From Elusimicrobiota bacterium (GTDB lineage: Bacteria; Ratteibacteria; UBA8468; B48-G9; JAFGKM01): a stretch of DNA of 29,432 nucleotides. Numbering within the stretch: the stretch's first letter is position 1; each line of letters starts with the position of its first letter. The stretch spans positions 1 to 29,432 of the forward strand of contig JAAYXZ010000061.1 of NCBI GenBank assembly GCA_012515635.1. The letters are read 5' to 3'. This document shows, piece by piece, positions 22,207 through 29,432 of this stretch. Under the pieces are notes generated by a model. It made no database searches and was not told the origin of the DNA. It saw nothing but the letters and a program-made list of their open reading frames with translations. The position numbers and the translations under genes were made by a program.

Positions 22207-23331
22207 TTATAACACTGCCTTAGCCGCTTTTTTGAAGGTATCTGTTATCTTCCCTAATAGCGATTCGCTCATAACGGTCTTTATCTCTATCGCCACGCTT
22301 TTATCAAGAATGGACTGGCTCACGGGGAAACTCCCGCCGGCTATCTCCATATTGGCAACAAAATGCCAGTAATTAAGGATGGCAGGCGCCACATCATTCT
22401 CTTTCATAACTGCCTTGAACTTGTCCGCTTTCTCTTTGTCCTCAAGGAAGATGACAAGAAATGTCGCAATCTCGCCGTTCTCGTCAGGCAATTCCCTGAA
22501 CTCAATACCGCCTATGTTCCGTATCTCGGTCTTGATGACCCTCTTGTTCGCTCTCTGCCTGCTGATAACATCTTCTATCTTTTTCAACTGCGCAAGCCCT
22601 ATCGCTCCCTGTATCTCGTTCATCCTAAAGTTAAACCCTTTCCTCATTCTCGGTTCCTCGCCTCTGCCCACTCCTGCAAGGTGCGGATGTCCGTGGTCGT
22701 GATAATATTCTGCCTGCTTGAAGTATTCCTCATTATCAGTGATAACCATACCGCCCTCTCCTGTGGTCATCACCTTTACATAGTCAAAACTGAAACACCC
22801 GAAGTCCCCGAATGTCCCCGCTTTTTTGCCGTTTAGCGAGGCGCCGGTGGACTGACAAGCGTCTTCAACGACAAAGACCCTGTTCTCCTTCGCTATCTTC
22901 ATAATCTCATCCATTCTTGCAATGGAGCCCATCATATGAACAGGCATAATAGCCGCTGTATCCTTTGTTATCTTCTTCTTTATGTCTTCCGGCGAGATAT
23001 TAAGGGAACGGTCTATATCACATAAAACCGGTTTTAGCCCTGCCTCTTCAATCGCCTCTATAGACGCCACAAATGTGAATGACGGGGCAAGCACCTCCTT
23101 GCCTTTCGGTATGTTAAACGCTTCCAGAGCCACTTTCAATGTAGCGCTTCCCGAACCTACGCCCAACGCATACCCTGAGCCGACATACCTTGCAAAGTCC
23201 TCTTCAAACAGCTTTACCTTAAAGACATTCTCCCTCTCTTTATCAAACCCATACCTGAAGAAGACCCCTCTCTTCAACACATCCATAACTTCTTCTATCT
23301 CTTCCTTCCCAAAGACCTCTCTGCCAGCCAT
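22207..23331 (-). CDS. DegT/DnrJ/EryC1-family PLP aminotransferase
   Basis: A 374-residue PLP-dependent aminotransferase of the DegT/DnrJ/EryC1/StrS family, which transaminates keto-sugars. GSGSATLKVAL, PSFTFVASIEAI and VVEDACQSTGA are the PLP-binding blocks; FSFDYVKVMTTGEGGM places the Schiff-base lysine at K186. FNFRMNEIQGAIGLAQL is the usual dimer region. GGAGG precedes the ATG. It follows the CBM9-like lipoprotein gene with a 13-base gap and is probably co-transcribed. The product is likely an amino sugar for a cell-surface glycan, though no glycosyltransferase or sugar nucleotide gene is adjacent, so the substrate is open. Confidence 0.9.
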   Translation of the reverse strand: MAGREVFGKEEIEEVMDVLKRGVFFRYGFDKERENVFKVKLFEEDFARYVGSGYALGVGSGSATLKVALEAFNIPKGKEVLAPSFTFVASIEAIEEAGLKPVLCDIDRSLNISPEDIKKKITKDTAAIMPVHMMGSIARMDEIMKIAKENRVFVVEDACQSTGASLNGKKAGTFGDFGCFSFDYVKVMTTGEGGMVITDNEEYFKQAEYYHDHGHPHLAGVGRGEEPRMRKGFNFRMNEIQGAIGLAQLKKIEDVISRQRANKRVIKTEIRNIGGIEFRELPDENGEIATFLVIFLEDKEKADKFKAVMKENDVAPAILNYWHFVANMEIAGGSFPVSQSILDKSVAIEIKTVMSESLLGKITDTFKKAAKAVL

Positions 23332-23344
23332 ATTTTACCTCCGA

Positions 23345-24121
23345 TTATTTTTCAAAAACCAATTTAGCGTACTCTTCATACATATGATAACTTGTAACGG
23401 ATAGTTGCGGCGCCATAGACAACTCATTGTTAGCAAAATACCGTGAATAGTTGTATCTTCCTATCAGAATCGTCCATACGGAATCTACCCCGAACTTATT
23501 GCCGTATCTGTTAAGTTCTTCCGCAGGTATAGCCATCTCCAATGTCCAATACTCATCTTTATCTTTCCAGTCATTAAGCGTCCCCTTTACTTTAGCGCCG
23601 ACAAGCATCGTATCAAGGTCCATCCCCAGTTTATAACAGCCCTGCAGCCCTAAACGCCCTCTCCCGGGGAAAAAGAATACGGACTTTTTTTCGTTGGGAG
23701 TGCCATAGATTTCCCAATACCAGGTGCTCTCCGTAGGCTTTAAGAAGACCTCCACAAGGTCGCCTGTCAGGAAATGGAAATCCTGGTCTTTATCGCTCTC
23801 CTGCACAATATCCGAATCAACAAACTTAATAGCCACATACAAATATTTTTCGTCCCATGCCAGTTGCACGCAGCCCTCTTCCTTCAAGACCTCTCCTTTA
23901 CCGGTCAGGTCCTTTGAAAGCGATAGTTGATACACAGGCGCAACGCTCCATATAGGGTCGTCCAGAGTCCCGTCTATCACCACAGGGGTCTCAGTATATT
24001 TTGCAATAAGAGCAGGCGCCGCTACCGGTGTCTTCTCCTTTTCCGCAGCCCCATTTGTTATGGCGCAGCCGGATACAAGCAACACGGACAACAAAACAAA
24101 AGCCCATACATAGTTATTCAT
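23345..24121 (-). CDS. Lipoprotein with a CBM9-like carbohydrate-binding domain
   Basis: A 258-residue secreted lipoprotein. Signal peptide with lipobox LVSGC (C19). After a short linker, residues 45-258 match the CBM9/cellobiose-binding-like fold: TPVVIDGTLDDPIWSVAP is its typical opening, then YLYVAIKFVDSD, GDLVEVFLKP and YWTLEMAIPAEEL. Such domains bind sugars or occur as modules of outer-membrane and xylan-degrading proteins. I chose the ATG at 24119-24121 because it opens a clean signal peptide after GGGGGG; the longer frame from 24154 does not. It heads the run with the DegT gene. Its leader contains a terminator-like hairpin. Confidence 0.82.
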   Translation of the reverse strand: MNNYVWAFVLLSVLLVSGCAITNGAAEKEKTPVAAPALIAKYTETPVVIDGTLDDPIWSVAPVYQLSLSKDLTGKGEVLKEEGCVQLAWDEKYLYVAIKFVDSDIVQESDKDQDFHFLTGDLVEVFLKPTESTWYWEIYGTPNEKKSVFFFPGRGRLGLQGCYKLGMDLDTMLVGAKVKGTLNDWKDKDEYWTLEMAIPAEELNRYGNKFGVDSVWTILIGRYNYSRYFANNELSMAPQLSVTSYHMYEEYAKLVFEK

Positions 24122-24163
24122 CTTCCCCCCTATTTTTATTAAAACAGGACACATTAAAAACTC

Positions 24164-24176
24164 TTGCCTTCGGCAA
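24164..24176 (-). promoter_or_regulatory. Terminator-like hairpin in the CBM9 gene leader
   Basis: On the minus strand TTGCC-GAA-GGCAA is followed by GAGTTTTTAA, between the upstream promoter and the start at 24121. It could attenuate transcription. Confidence 0.4.
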
Positions 24177-24264
24177 TAAGCCCCTTATCTCTTTTTTGCG
24201 CTCCAATTATGGCTATAAAATAAGCGGTAAAGGGGTGTTTGCTGTTTATATTAAAGACAATATA

Positions 24265-24293
24265 TAGAATATCAGTTAAAACTCTTTTGTCAA
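24265..24293 (-). promoter_or_regulatory. Candidate promoter for the CBM9-DegT-queE-queC run
   Basis: Minus strand: TTGACA (24293-24288), then TATTCT about 16 bases downstream (near 24271-24266). The leader to 24121 would be roughly 140 bases. Confidence 0.4.
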
Positions 24294-24324
24294 ATTTTCC
24301 ATATGCGCTATTCACCTGTTTTTA

Positions 24325-24333
24325 TGTTATACT
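24325..24333 (+). promoter_or_regulatory. Extended -10 before the DUF167 gene
   Basis: TGT-TATACT (24325-24333), start near 24340, only about nine bases before ATG 24349; no Shine-Dalgarno. Confidence 0.4.
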
Positions 24334-24348
24334 ATAAGCGATAACTCT

Positions 24349-24564
24349 ATGAAAATCAGCGTAAAGGTTGTTGTTAATGCCAAAAAACAAAAAGTTGTGA
24401 TGGAAGGCGATACCGTTAAGGTATGGATTGATGCGCCGCCTGTTGAAGGGAAAGCAAACAAGCGGCTGATAGAGATACTCTCAAAGCATTACGACAAACC
24501 GAAGAGTTCTTTTAAGATAAAGAGCGGATTGAAGAGCAGGACTAAGATTATAGAGATACTGTGA
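24349..24564 (+). CDS. DUF167/YggU-family protein
   Basis: A 71-residue protein of the YggU/DUF167 family. KVVVNAKKQKV, then VKVWIDAPPVEGKANKRLIEILSKH, the family signature, and FKIKSGLKSRTKIIEI. Members are small alpha/beta proteins of unknown biochemical role, often next to YggT or YggS; here yggS is elsewhere in the window. It starts the sigma-factor operon: the GTGA at its end provides the sigma gene start. The short leader suggests leaderless or nearly leaderless translation. Confidence 0.9.
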   Translation: MKISVKVVVNAKKQKVVMEGDTVKVWIDAPPVEGKANKRLIEILSKHYDKPKSSFKIKSGLKSRTKIIEIL

Positions 24565-25184
24565 AACAGGCAGGGAGCAGCGGAGATATGGCAGGGAGAA
24601 ACGGCGAGGCGTTGTTAGTGGAAAAGGCAAAGAACGGAGACACCAAAGCGTTTGAAGACCTTATTAAGATGACCCGCGGCAAGATATACAACCTCGGACT
24701 ACGGTTGCTCCGCAACAAAGACGATGCCGCTGATATTATGCAGGAGACATACATATCCGCATATAAAAACCTCCCGAAGTTCAAAGGCAACTCATCTTTT
24801 TCCACCTGGCTATACAGGATAGCGACAAACTTTGCATTAATGCGTATGAGGAAAGAGGAAGGGAAAAAGATATCTGAAGAACAGTTAAAAGAGTTGTCAA
24901 GCCATATATATAACACAGCCATAGCGGACTGGACTCTAAGCCCTACCACCTACCTGAAACAGCAAGAGTTACGAGAGATAATGGAGAAAGCGATAGCGTC
25001 TCTCCCTCCAAAATACAGGGCTGTGTTTATACTGCGCGATATTGAGGGGATACCCATAGCAGAGGTCTCTAACATTTTATCTATCTCCGCATCCGCAGTA
25101 AAGACAAGGACACACAGAAGCAGGTTATACCTGAGAGAGAAACTCTCAGAATACTTTAACAATAGCGGGGAAAGGGTAAGATGA
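24561..25184 (+). CDS. ECF-type RNA polymerase sigma factor
   Basis: A 207-residue sigma-70 family ECF factor. Sigma-2 (about residues 20-95): NLGLRLLRNKDDAADIMQETYISAYKNL then FSTWLYRIATNFALMRMR, contacts the core and the -10. Sigma-4 (about 135-195): LPPKYRAVFILRDIEGIPIAEV and SASAVKTRTHRSRLYLREKL, reads the -35. There is no sigma-3. The start may be GTG 24561 (overlapping the DUF167 stop) or ATG 24588 (near GGAG). It is followed ten bases later by a zinc-finger anti-sigma and then trxB, which suggests redox control. Text resembles the RpoE/SigW/SigR branch; exact class not assigned. Confidence 0.9.
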   Translation: MKQAGSSGDMAGRNGEALLVEKAKNGDTKAFEDLIKMTRGKIYNLGLRLLRNKDDAADIMQETYISAYKNLPKFKGNSSFSTWLYRIATNFALMRMRKEEGKKISEEQLKELSSHIYNTAIADWTLSPTTYLKQQELREIMEKAIASLPPKYRAVFILRDIEGIPIAEVSNILSISASAVKTRTHRSRLYLREKLSEYFNNSGERVR

Positions 25185-25193
25185 GGGCGGATT

Positions 25194-25436
25194 ATGGACA
25201 GATTTGACTGCGAAGATATATTAGAGTTGCTGTCAGGATACATAGATGACGAAATAGATTCTGTGATGAAGCAACTCCTGGAGCAACACTTCAAAGAGTG
25301 TGAGCAGTGCCTCTCCCTTTTGCATTCCCTTGAAAAGACAATCGCCCTCTCCAAAGAAGCGCACAGAAGGAGAACGGTACCCAAAAAAGTTGTCAACCGC
25401 ATATACTATGAGATACGGATAAGGTATAAAAGGTAA
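25194..25436 (+). CDS. Soluble zinc-finger anti-sigma factor (ZAS type)
   Basis: An 80-residue protein with the zf-HC2 anti-sigma layout: C6, ILELLSGYIDDEI, then HFKECEQC (H32, C36, C39), the H-x3-C-x2-C zinc motif of the ZAS family. There is no membrane span, so it would stay in the cytoplasm, as RsrA and ChrR do; oxidation of the zinc cysteines in RsrA releases its sigma. GAGGGCGG lies before the ATG. It is placed between the sigma gene and trxB with gaps under ten bases on each side, so the three are almost certainly one operon. Redox sensing is inferred from context. Confidence 0.85.
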   Translation: MDRFDCEDILELLSGYIDDEIDSVMKQLLEQHFKECEQCLSLLHSLEKTIALSKEAHRRRTVPKKVVNRIYYEIRIRYKR

Positions 25437-25440
25437 AAAG

Positions 25441-26364
25441 ATGGAGAACACTTCTTTACTCATTATCGGCGGAGGACCTGCAGGCCTAACCGCAGGCATC
25501 TATGCGCTACGCGCAGAGATAAAAACCGCCATAATAGAGCCGGCGTTCCCCGGCGGAAATATGCTGATTACCGAGAGGATAGATAACTATCCCGGCTTCC
25601 CTCTCGGAGTATCAGGGGCAGAACTGGCAGAGCAGATGAAACAACAGTATCTGGGATTCGGCGGAGAGATAATCAGCGGAGAGGTGGAGGATATCGCTAT
25701 TAACGGAGAACGGAAAACCGTAAGAATGGCAGGCGGAAAAGAGATTCAAGCATACGCCGTTATCATAGCAAGCGGCTCATCCAGACAGAGTTTAGGCGTT
25801 GAAGGGGAAGAAGAATATACTGGCAAGGGAGTATCCTCCTGCGCTATATGCGACGGCGCATTTTTTAAGGGGAAGAGGATTGCCGTTATAGGCGGCGGGA
25901 ACTCTGCGCTTGAAGAGGCGATATACCTGACAAGATACGCCGAGAGATGTTATCTTATCCATCGAAGGGATTTATTCAGGGCAACAGCATATCTGCAGAG
26001 AGAGATAAAGAAATATTCTCAGGTAATACCCGTGCTTTCAAGGACAGTCCGCAAGATAGAAGGGGACGGCAACAGAGTGAAGGCGCTATCGCTTGAAAAC
26101 AAAGAGACGGGGGCAACAGAGACCATAGAGGTTGACGGCGTATTTATCTCCATAGGGCAGAAGCCCAATACAGCGTTTATTGACGGCAAGGTAGAGCAGA
26201 ACCCTGCGGGCTATATAATAACAGATTATAGGATGCAGACCTCCGTTAAGGGTATCTTTGCCTGCGGGGATGTAATAAGGAAATCGCTCTATCAAGTTAT
26301 AACCGCCTGCGGCGAAGGCGCTGTTGCCGCATCTTCCGCGGAAAAATATCTCTCCGACCTATAA
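25441..26364 (+). CDS. trxB: Thioredoxin reductase
   Basis: A 307-residue flavoprotein that reduces thioredoxin with NADPH. FAD site GGGPAG (10-15); redox pair CAIC (C134, C137) followed by DG; NAD(P) site IAVIGGGNSALEEA, and the C-terminal FAD block GIFACGDV. The length is that of low-molecular-weight TrxB. AAGGT lies before the ATG, four bases after the anti-sigma stop. Ferredoxin-dependent relatives exist in anaerobes; HRRDLFRA after the nucleotide site has the arginines expected for NADPH, so NADPH use is likely. No thioredoxin gene is in view. Confidence 0.94.
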   Translation: MENTSLLIIGGGPAGLTAGIYALRAEIKTAIIEPAFPGGNMLITERIDNYPGFPLGVSGAELAEQMKQQYLGFGGEIISGEVEDIAINGERKTVRMAGGKEIQAYAVIIASGSSRQSLGVEGEEEYTGKGVSSCAICDGAFFKGKRIAVIGGGNSALEEAIYLTRYAERCYLIHRRDLFRATAYLQREIKKYSQVIPVLSRTVRKIEGDGNRVKALSLENKETGATETIEVDGVFISIGQKPNTAFIDGKVEQNPAGYIITDYRMQTSVKGIFACGDVIRKSLYQVITACGEGAVAASSAEKYLSDL

Positions 26365-26400
26365 AGACCTGCCTAATCGGCGGGATAAAAACCTATAAAA

Positions 26401-26441
26401 GAAAAAACCAAGCCCGACAAAGAATTGCTATGCCGGGCTTG
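26401..26441. terminator. Intrinsic terminator between trxB and prepilin 2
   Basis: CAAGCCCG (26409-26416) pairs with CGGGCTTG (26434-26441). On the minus strand it is followed by GTTTTTTCTTTT, a strong terminator for prepilin 2; on the plus strand a weaker T-run follows, so it may serve trxB as well. Confidence 0.8.
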
Positions 26442-26468
26442 ACTCTTATTAAATCTTACAACTCAAAA

Positions 26469-27209
26469 TTACCACTCACCGGCTTCGTCGGTCTTATTCA
26501 ATCTGAACTCATAACCGTTCAGCCAGCCTGGCCAACCTGCTGTACCGTTCTGGAATCTCTGGTTAGCGTCAAACTCATAGGTTGCGTGGCCGTCCACCCA
26601 CAGGATGTTTGCTCCGCCGCTGTGTCTGTCGCTTATCATATTCAACGGGGTTGCTGTTATGACACTACCTGTGTTAAGAACATAGGACGGTCTGTTGGAT
26701 TGGTCATCCAAATTATACGCGGAATCTCCAAGCAGTATTGTCTCTGCGGGCTTCTGCACTTGCGGTAATCTCTTGTAAACAATCGGGCTACCCCAAGAAG
26801 GGTCTCTTCCCAATAGTGTGTTATATCCATAATGGACATATGCCCAGTTAAAATCATCGCAATTAAGGTCTGTTGTGAACGCAAAGTATGGATATGCCTT
26901 CTTGGTAACAGGGAAGAATGTCGGACAGATGAATATATTTCCGTCTGTGATGAGATTTTCTTTTACAAGCGTCTTCGCCCAGATAGATGAGAAATCAGAA
27001 GAATCTCCCTGCACAGGGAAATATTCATCGTGGTTGTCCAGATACATAATAAAGGCAAGTCCCAGTTGTTTCAGGTTATTCAAACATACTGTCGCTCTTG
27101 CCTTCTCTCTTGCCTGACTAAGTGCGGGTAGCAGCATTGCCGCAAGTATCGCAATGATGGCTACAACTACTAACAATTCTATTAACGTAAAACCTTTTCT
27201 TCTTTCCAT
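26469..27209 (-). CDS. Type II secretion/type IV pilin-like prepilin, H-X9-DG type (prepilin 2)
   Basis: A 246-residue paralogue of prepilin 1. MERRKG/FTLIELL is a standard prepilin site, followed by VVVAIIAILAAMLLPAL and SQAREKARATVC. The C-terminal part has RHSGGANILWVDGH (H-X9-DG) and a longer, Trp- and Asn-rich tail. GGAGG lies eight bases before the ATG at 27207-27209, so I reject the longer frame from 27245. A promoter inside the 3' end of the upstream GH42-like gene gives a leader of about 105 bases with a GC hairpin. Placement beside a secreted-type hydrolase may mean joint export or a shared surface role (inference). Confidence 0.88.
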   Translation of the reverse strand: MERRKGFTLIELLVVVAIIAILAAMLLPALSQAREKARATVCLNNLKQLGLAFIMYLDNHDEYFPVQGDSSDFSSIWAKTLVKENLITDGNIFICPTFFPVTKKAYPYFAFTTDLNCDDFNWAYVHYGYNTLLGRDPSWGSPIVYKRLPQVQKPAETILLGDSAYNLDDQSNRPSYVLNTGSVITATPLNMISDRHSGGANILWVDGHATYEFDANQRFQNGTAGWPGWLNGYEFRLNKTDEAGEW

Positions 27210-27233
27210 CTCGCTTTCCTCCTTTTTTATTTT

Positions 27234-27261
27234 CTTCTCCGTCAAATACTCCGCGGAGAAG
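27234..27261 (-). promoter_or_regulatory. Hairpin in the prepilin 2 leader
   Basis: CTTCTCCG (27234-27241) pairs with CGGAGAAG (27254-27261); an alternative palindrome CTCCGCGGAG lies in the same stretch. It is about 10 bases upstream of the ribosome site and may tune translation. Confidence 0.45.
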
Positions 27262-27320
27262 CATACACTTCTTACTGCTATTTACTCCTATCTCTTTTTT
27301 CCACCTCCTTTCCATATTCT

Positions 27321-27349
27321 ATTATACGGCTATGGTGTTATTTTTTCAA
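27321..27349 (-). promoter_or_regulatory. Promoter for prepilin 2
   Basis: Minus strand: TTGAAA (27349-27344), 17-base spacer, TATAAT (27326-27321). The -35 lies in the last codons of the GH42-like gene. Confidence 0.65.
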
Positions 27350-29432
27350 TAGTTTGCTCAACTCGTCATAGTCGCCCATAAAATACATCACTGTTGAGTG
27401 CTTGGGCGCAGAGACCTCAAATGTATCTATGTCTCTGCCTATCAGACGCTTCTCAAACATATCATAGACATCCGTCTTCTTCGGCAGTTTTATCTGTTTC
27501 TTGCCGTCTGTCGTCAGATGCATACCCAAGAAACTCTTGCTCGTGTTGACGATATTATCAGTATCTGTATATATATGCACACCGGCTTTCTTCGCTAAAT
27601 TTCTCAAAACACCGGAAGGAACCGCTATACTGCCAAAATAAACAGATGTCCATCCGTCCATCTCCTTTACCACAAAACCGGGCTTCCCGGTATCTGTAAA
27701 TACAGCCAATTTCTCTACTGAATTATCATCCGCGTAAAACTGGGGGTCGGTTTTAATAGGATTTGCCTTCCACGGATTCTCCGGAGGGTTGGACTGTAAG
27801 GTTATAGGTCTTAAAAAATCGCCTATTACATCGCCTGTTTTAAAGTTTTCTGTGAACAGTCCATCCTTTGTTATTTTCATACTGCTCTCTTTCTTGCCTT
27901 CCACATAACCAAACTTTATCCCTGTGAGTTCTTTCATATTATCCAAAGAAAGAGCGACACTCCTATCCTTATTGATTAACCCGGAAGCATATATCCAAAG
28001 AAGCACATTGCCGTCTTTCTGTAAATGCTGTTTTATGTCCTGTCTCGTCTTGTCTGTCATCGCAAAAGCATTGGGGAATATGAAAAACTTGTATTTGCTC
28101 ATCTCCGGTCGGGAGATATCTATTGTTGAAAAGGTATCATAATCAGCCCCCATAAAACTCAACCCTTGCGATGTTTGTCGAGCAATCGTAAGATAATCAA
28201 GCCAGTCCGCTGTATAAAAAATACTTTCACTGTCATAGATAACTGCTATCTCCGCATTTCTGGAATTGTCCAAAGACATTGCAAGTTTGCTTATATCCGA
28301 CGCCTCTTTAAAGCCCTGAAATATCTTATCGTTTTCATACCATCCGAACTCCATCTCAAACCAATATCCGTAAGCGCCATTAGTAATAACGCGGATAAAG
28401 TTTTTACGGATGTTCATAAGGTCGCCCCATGCGTCTTTAGATGCGCCTAATTGTCTCTTCAATTCCATATCAGATGTTCTGATGTCGCATTCCACTATAT
28501 ATACCTTATTGTGCAATTTCATAGAACCTACCGGGGCTGTTATAAAAAGCGGCTCGCCTTCCCATCTGGTCTGATATGACCACGGGTCAGCCCAGAAATC
28601 AACATATTCGGACTCCAGCACTTCATTGAAATATGATTGTCCTTCTATCTTATAGCCAATCACACCCAAAGGACCAAAAAACGCTCCCGCCAATAAACGG
28701 TTGTCCGTTGCCTGTTTGAATACCCTGCACAAATAGTCAATTCGGCGCCCTAATTCCCTGCTCATACAGATATAATAGTCCACCACCTTTTGGTTGTTGC
28801 CTGTATTAGGATTACGGAAATACCCAAAACCGCCGACAAATTCGTGAGGAGGAATCTCATTAACGCTATTTGGTAAATCTATGCCGCGCTCTTCTTGGGT
28901 AGGAATAACAACCGTAGCAAATGTAACTTTTGGGTCGTTCCACGCTTTTTGCAATGCGCTGTCGGTCTTGTATTTTTCCTTTAAAAACTCCACATATCTT
29001 CTGTGCATAACAGGGCTGAAATCAATGCAGTAATTTTCGTAGTCAAAATCACTCCACCACAGCCATTGCCCGCATGCGCCCGCTCCCAAAACGACACCAA
29101 CAATCCTATCTTTATATTCCCATTCGGATATCATCTTAGCAAGATTAACAAGCCCCTGCGCCGCCTCTCTCTCCCAGTGACGCGAAGCTAAAGAATATCT
29201 CGGGAGCGCAGGGTCATTTAACAGCGCTAACTGAGGCCAGTTGAAGTGTGATTTACTGCCATCATTAAAAACGACTACATCATCCGGATATTTTGAGGAA
29301 AACGCTTCTCCCGCGCGGAATTGTCCCAATCTTAACAAAAAAAGAGCATTTGGCTGATACTTGAGAATATCTACTATCTGCTTTTTTGCCTCATCCATAT
29401 AAACTTTACCGCCCGGCATATCAATAAAAACA
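27338..29432 (-). CDS. GH42-like glycoside hydrolase, 5' end outside the window
   Basis: At least 697 codons; the frame stays open to the right edge, so the true start and any signal peptide lie outside. The first 320 visible residues look like the TIM barrel of a GH42/beta-galactosidase-like enzyme: PALPRYSLASRHWRE-like text near the start, then FLKEKYKTDSALQKAWNDPKVTF, a family block. E310 in YIVECDIRTS fits the nucleophile position of the xxExDxRT motif; at the usual acid/base position (G-E-W in relatives) the sequence has GACGQW, Q118 instead of Glu. Residues about 370-480 form a Rossmann-like GATase/trimerisation domain, followed by beta-rich C-terminal domains. The substrate is unknown, and activity is in doubt if Q118 is the acid/base. 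Confidence 0.75.
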   Translation of the reverse strand, partial: VFIDMPGGKVYMDEAKKQIVDILKYQPNALFLLRLGQFRAGEAFSSKYPDDVVVFNDGSKSHFNWPQLALLNDPALPRYSLASRHWEREAAQGLVNLAKMISEWEYKDRIVGVVLGAGACGQWLWWSDFDYENYCIDFSPVMHRRYVEFLKEKYKTDSALQKAWNDPKVTFATVVIPTQEERGIDLPNSVNEIPPHEFVGGFGYFRNPNTGNNQKVVDYYICMSRELGRRIDYLCRVFKQATDNRLLAGAFFGPLGVIGYKIEGQSYFNEVLESEYVDFWADPWSYQTRWEGEPLFITAPVGSMKLHNKVYIVECDIRTSDMELKRQLGASKDAWGDLMNIRKNFIRVITNGAYGYWFEMEFGWYENDKIFQGFKEASDISKLAMSLDNSRNAEIAVIYDSESIFYTADWLDYLTIARQTSQGLSFMGADYDTFSTIDISRPEMSKYKFFIFPNAFAMTDKTRQDIKQHLQKDGNVLLWIYASGLINKDRSVALSLDNMKELTGIKFGYVEGKKESSMKITKDGLFTENFKTGDVIGDFLRPITLQSNPPENPWKANPIKTDPQFYADDNSVEKLAVFTDTGKPGFVVKEMDGWTSVYFGSIAVPSGVLRNLAKKAGVHIYTDTDNIVNTSKSFLGMHLTTDGKKQIKLPKKTDVYDMFEKRLIGRDIDTFEVSAPKHSTVMYFMGDYDELSKLLKK

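Overview
The window looks like a stretch of chromosome from a Gram-negative bacterium. It carries a complete TonB/ExbB/ExbD energising system, an outer-membrane barrel, an AsmA-like protein and a lipoprotein. Two features point towards the PVC superphylum or a nearby candidate phylum (Omnitrophota- or Lentisphaerota-like): paired orphan prepilins with an FTLIELLVVVAIIA N-terminus and a C-terminal H-X9-DG motif, and a large GH42-like glycoside hydrolase. That placement is inference; no rRNA is present. No phage, transposase, CRISPR array or defence island was seen.

Layout. 1-2027: a small uncertain reading frame, prepilin 1 (minus strand), and a gene-poor, purine-rich stretch of palindromic repeats. 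2028-5190: a small VIT/CCC1-like membrane protein, two small minus-strand membrane proteins, an AsmA-like gene split by a -1 shift at A9, and tRNA-Glu(CTC) overlapping its stop codon. 5237-7522: PHP-domain protein, YHS protein plus DnaQ-like exonuclease, and a cold-shock protein with a long leader. 7598-13077: TPR lipid/periplasmic-type protein, plug-less TonB-receptor-like barrel, ExbB, ExbD, TonB, a zinc-ribbon membrane protein and a winged-helix protein. 13123-19671: tRNA-Gln(CTG), a SIS-domain hexuloisomerase, YggS, tRNA-Ser(CGA), a deoxyhypusine-synthase-like enzyme, SerA, RNase Y and HU. 19724-24121: LepB (minus) divergent from an MBL-fold hydrolase, then a minus-strand run CBM9-like lipoprotein, DegT aminotransferase, QueE, QueC. 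24349-26364: DUF167 protein, ECF sigma factor, zinc-finger anti-sigma and thioredoxin reductase. 26401-29432: prepilin 2 and a GH42-like protein that runs off the right edge.

How the genes fit together. The 7677-12593 block reads as one outer-membrane energisation unit: TonB with ExbBD would drive the barrel, with the TPR protein as periplasmic partner. The sigma/anti-sigma/TrxB block resembles the redox-responsive SigR-RsrA-TrxB arrangement of actinobacteria. QueE and QueC are two consecutive steps of queuosine precursor synthesis. SerA, RNase Y, HU, LepB and YggS are housekeeping genes.

The most unusual sequence-level signals are a dnaX-type slippery heptamer exactly where the AsmA-like gene changes frame, a recurrent promoter geometry that places the transcription start on the A of the ATG (leaderless mRNAs for at least four genes), a TonB-box-like N-terminus on a barrel with no plug domain, and mutually exclusive stems in the cold-shock leader.
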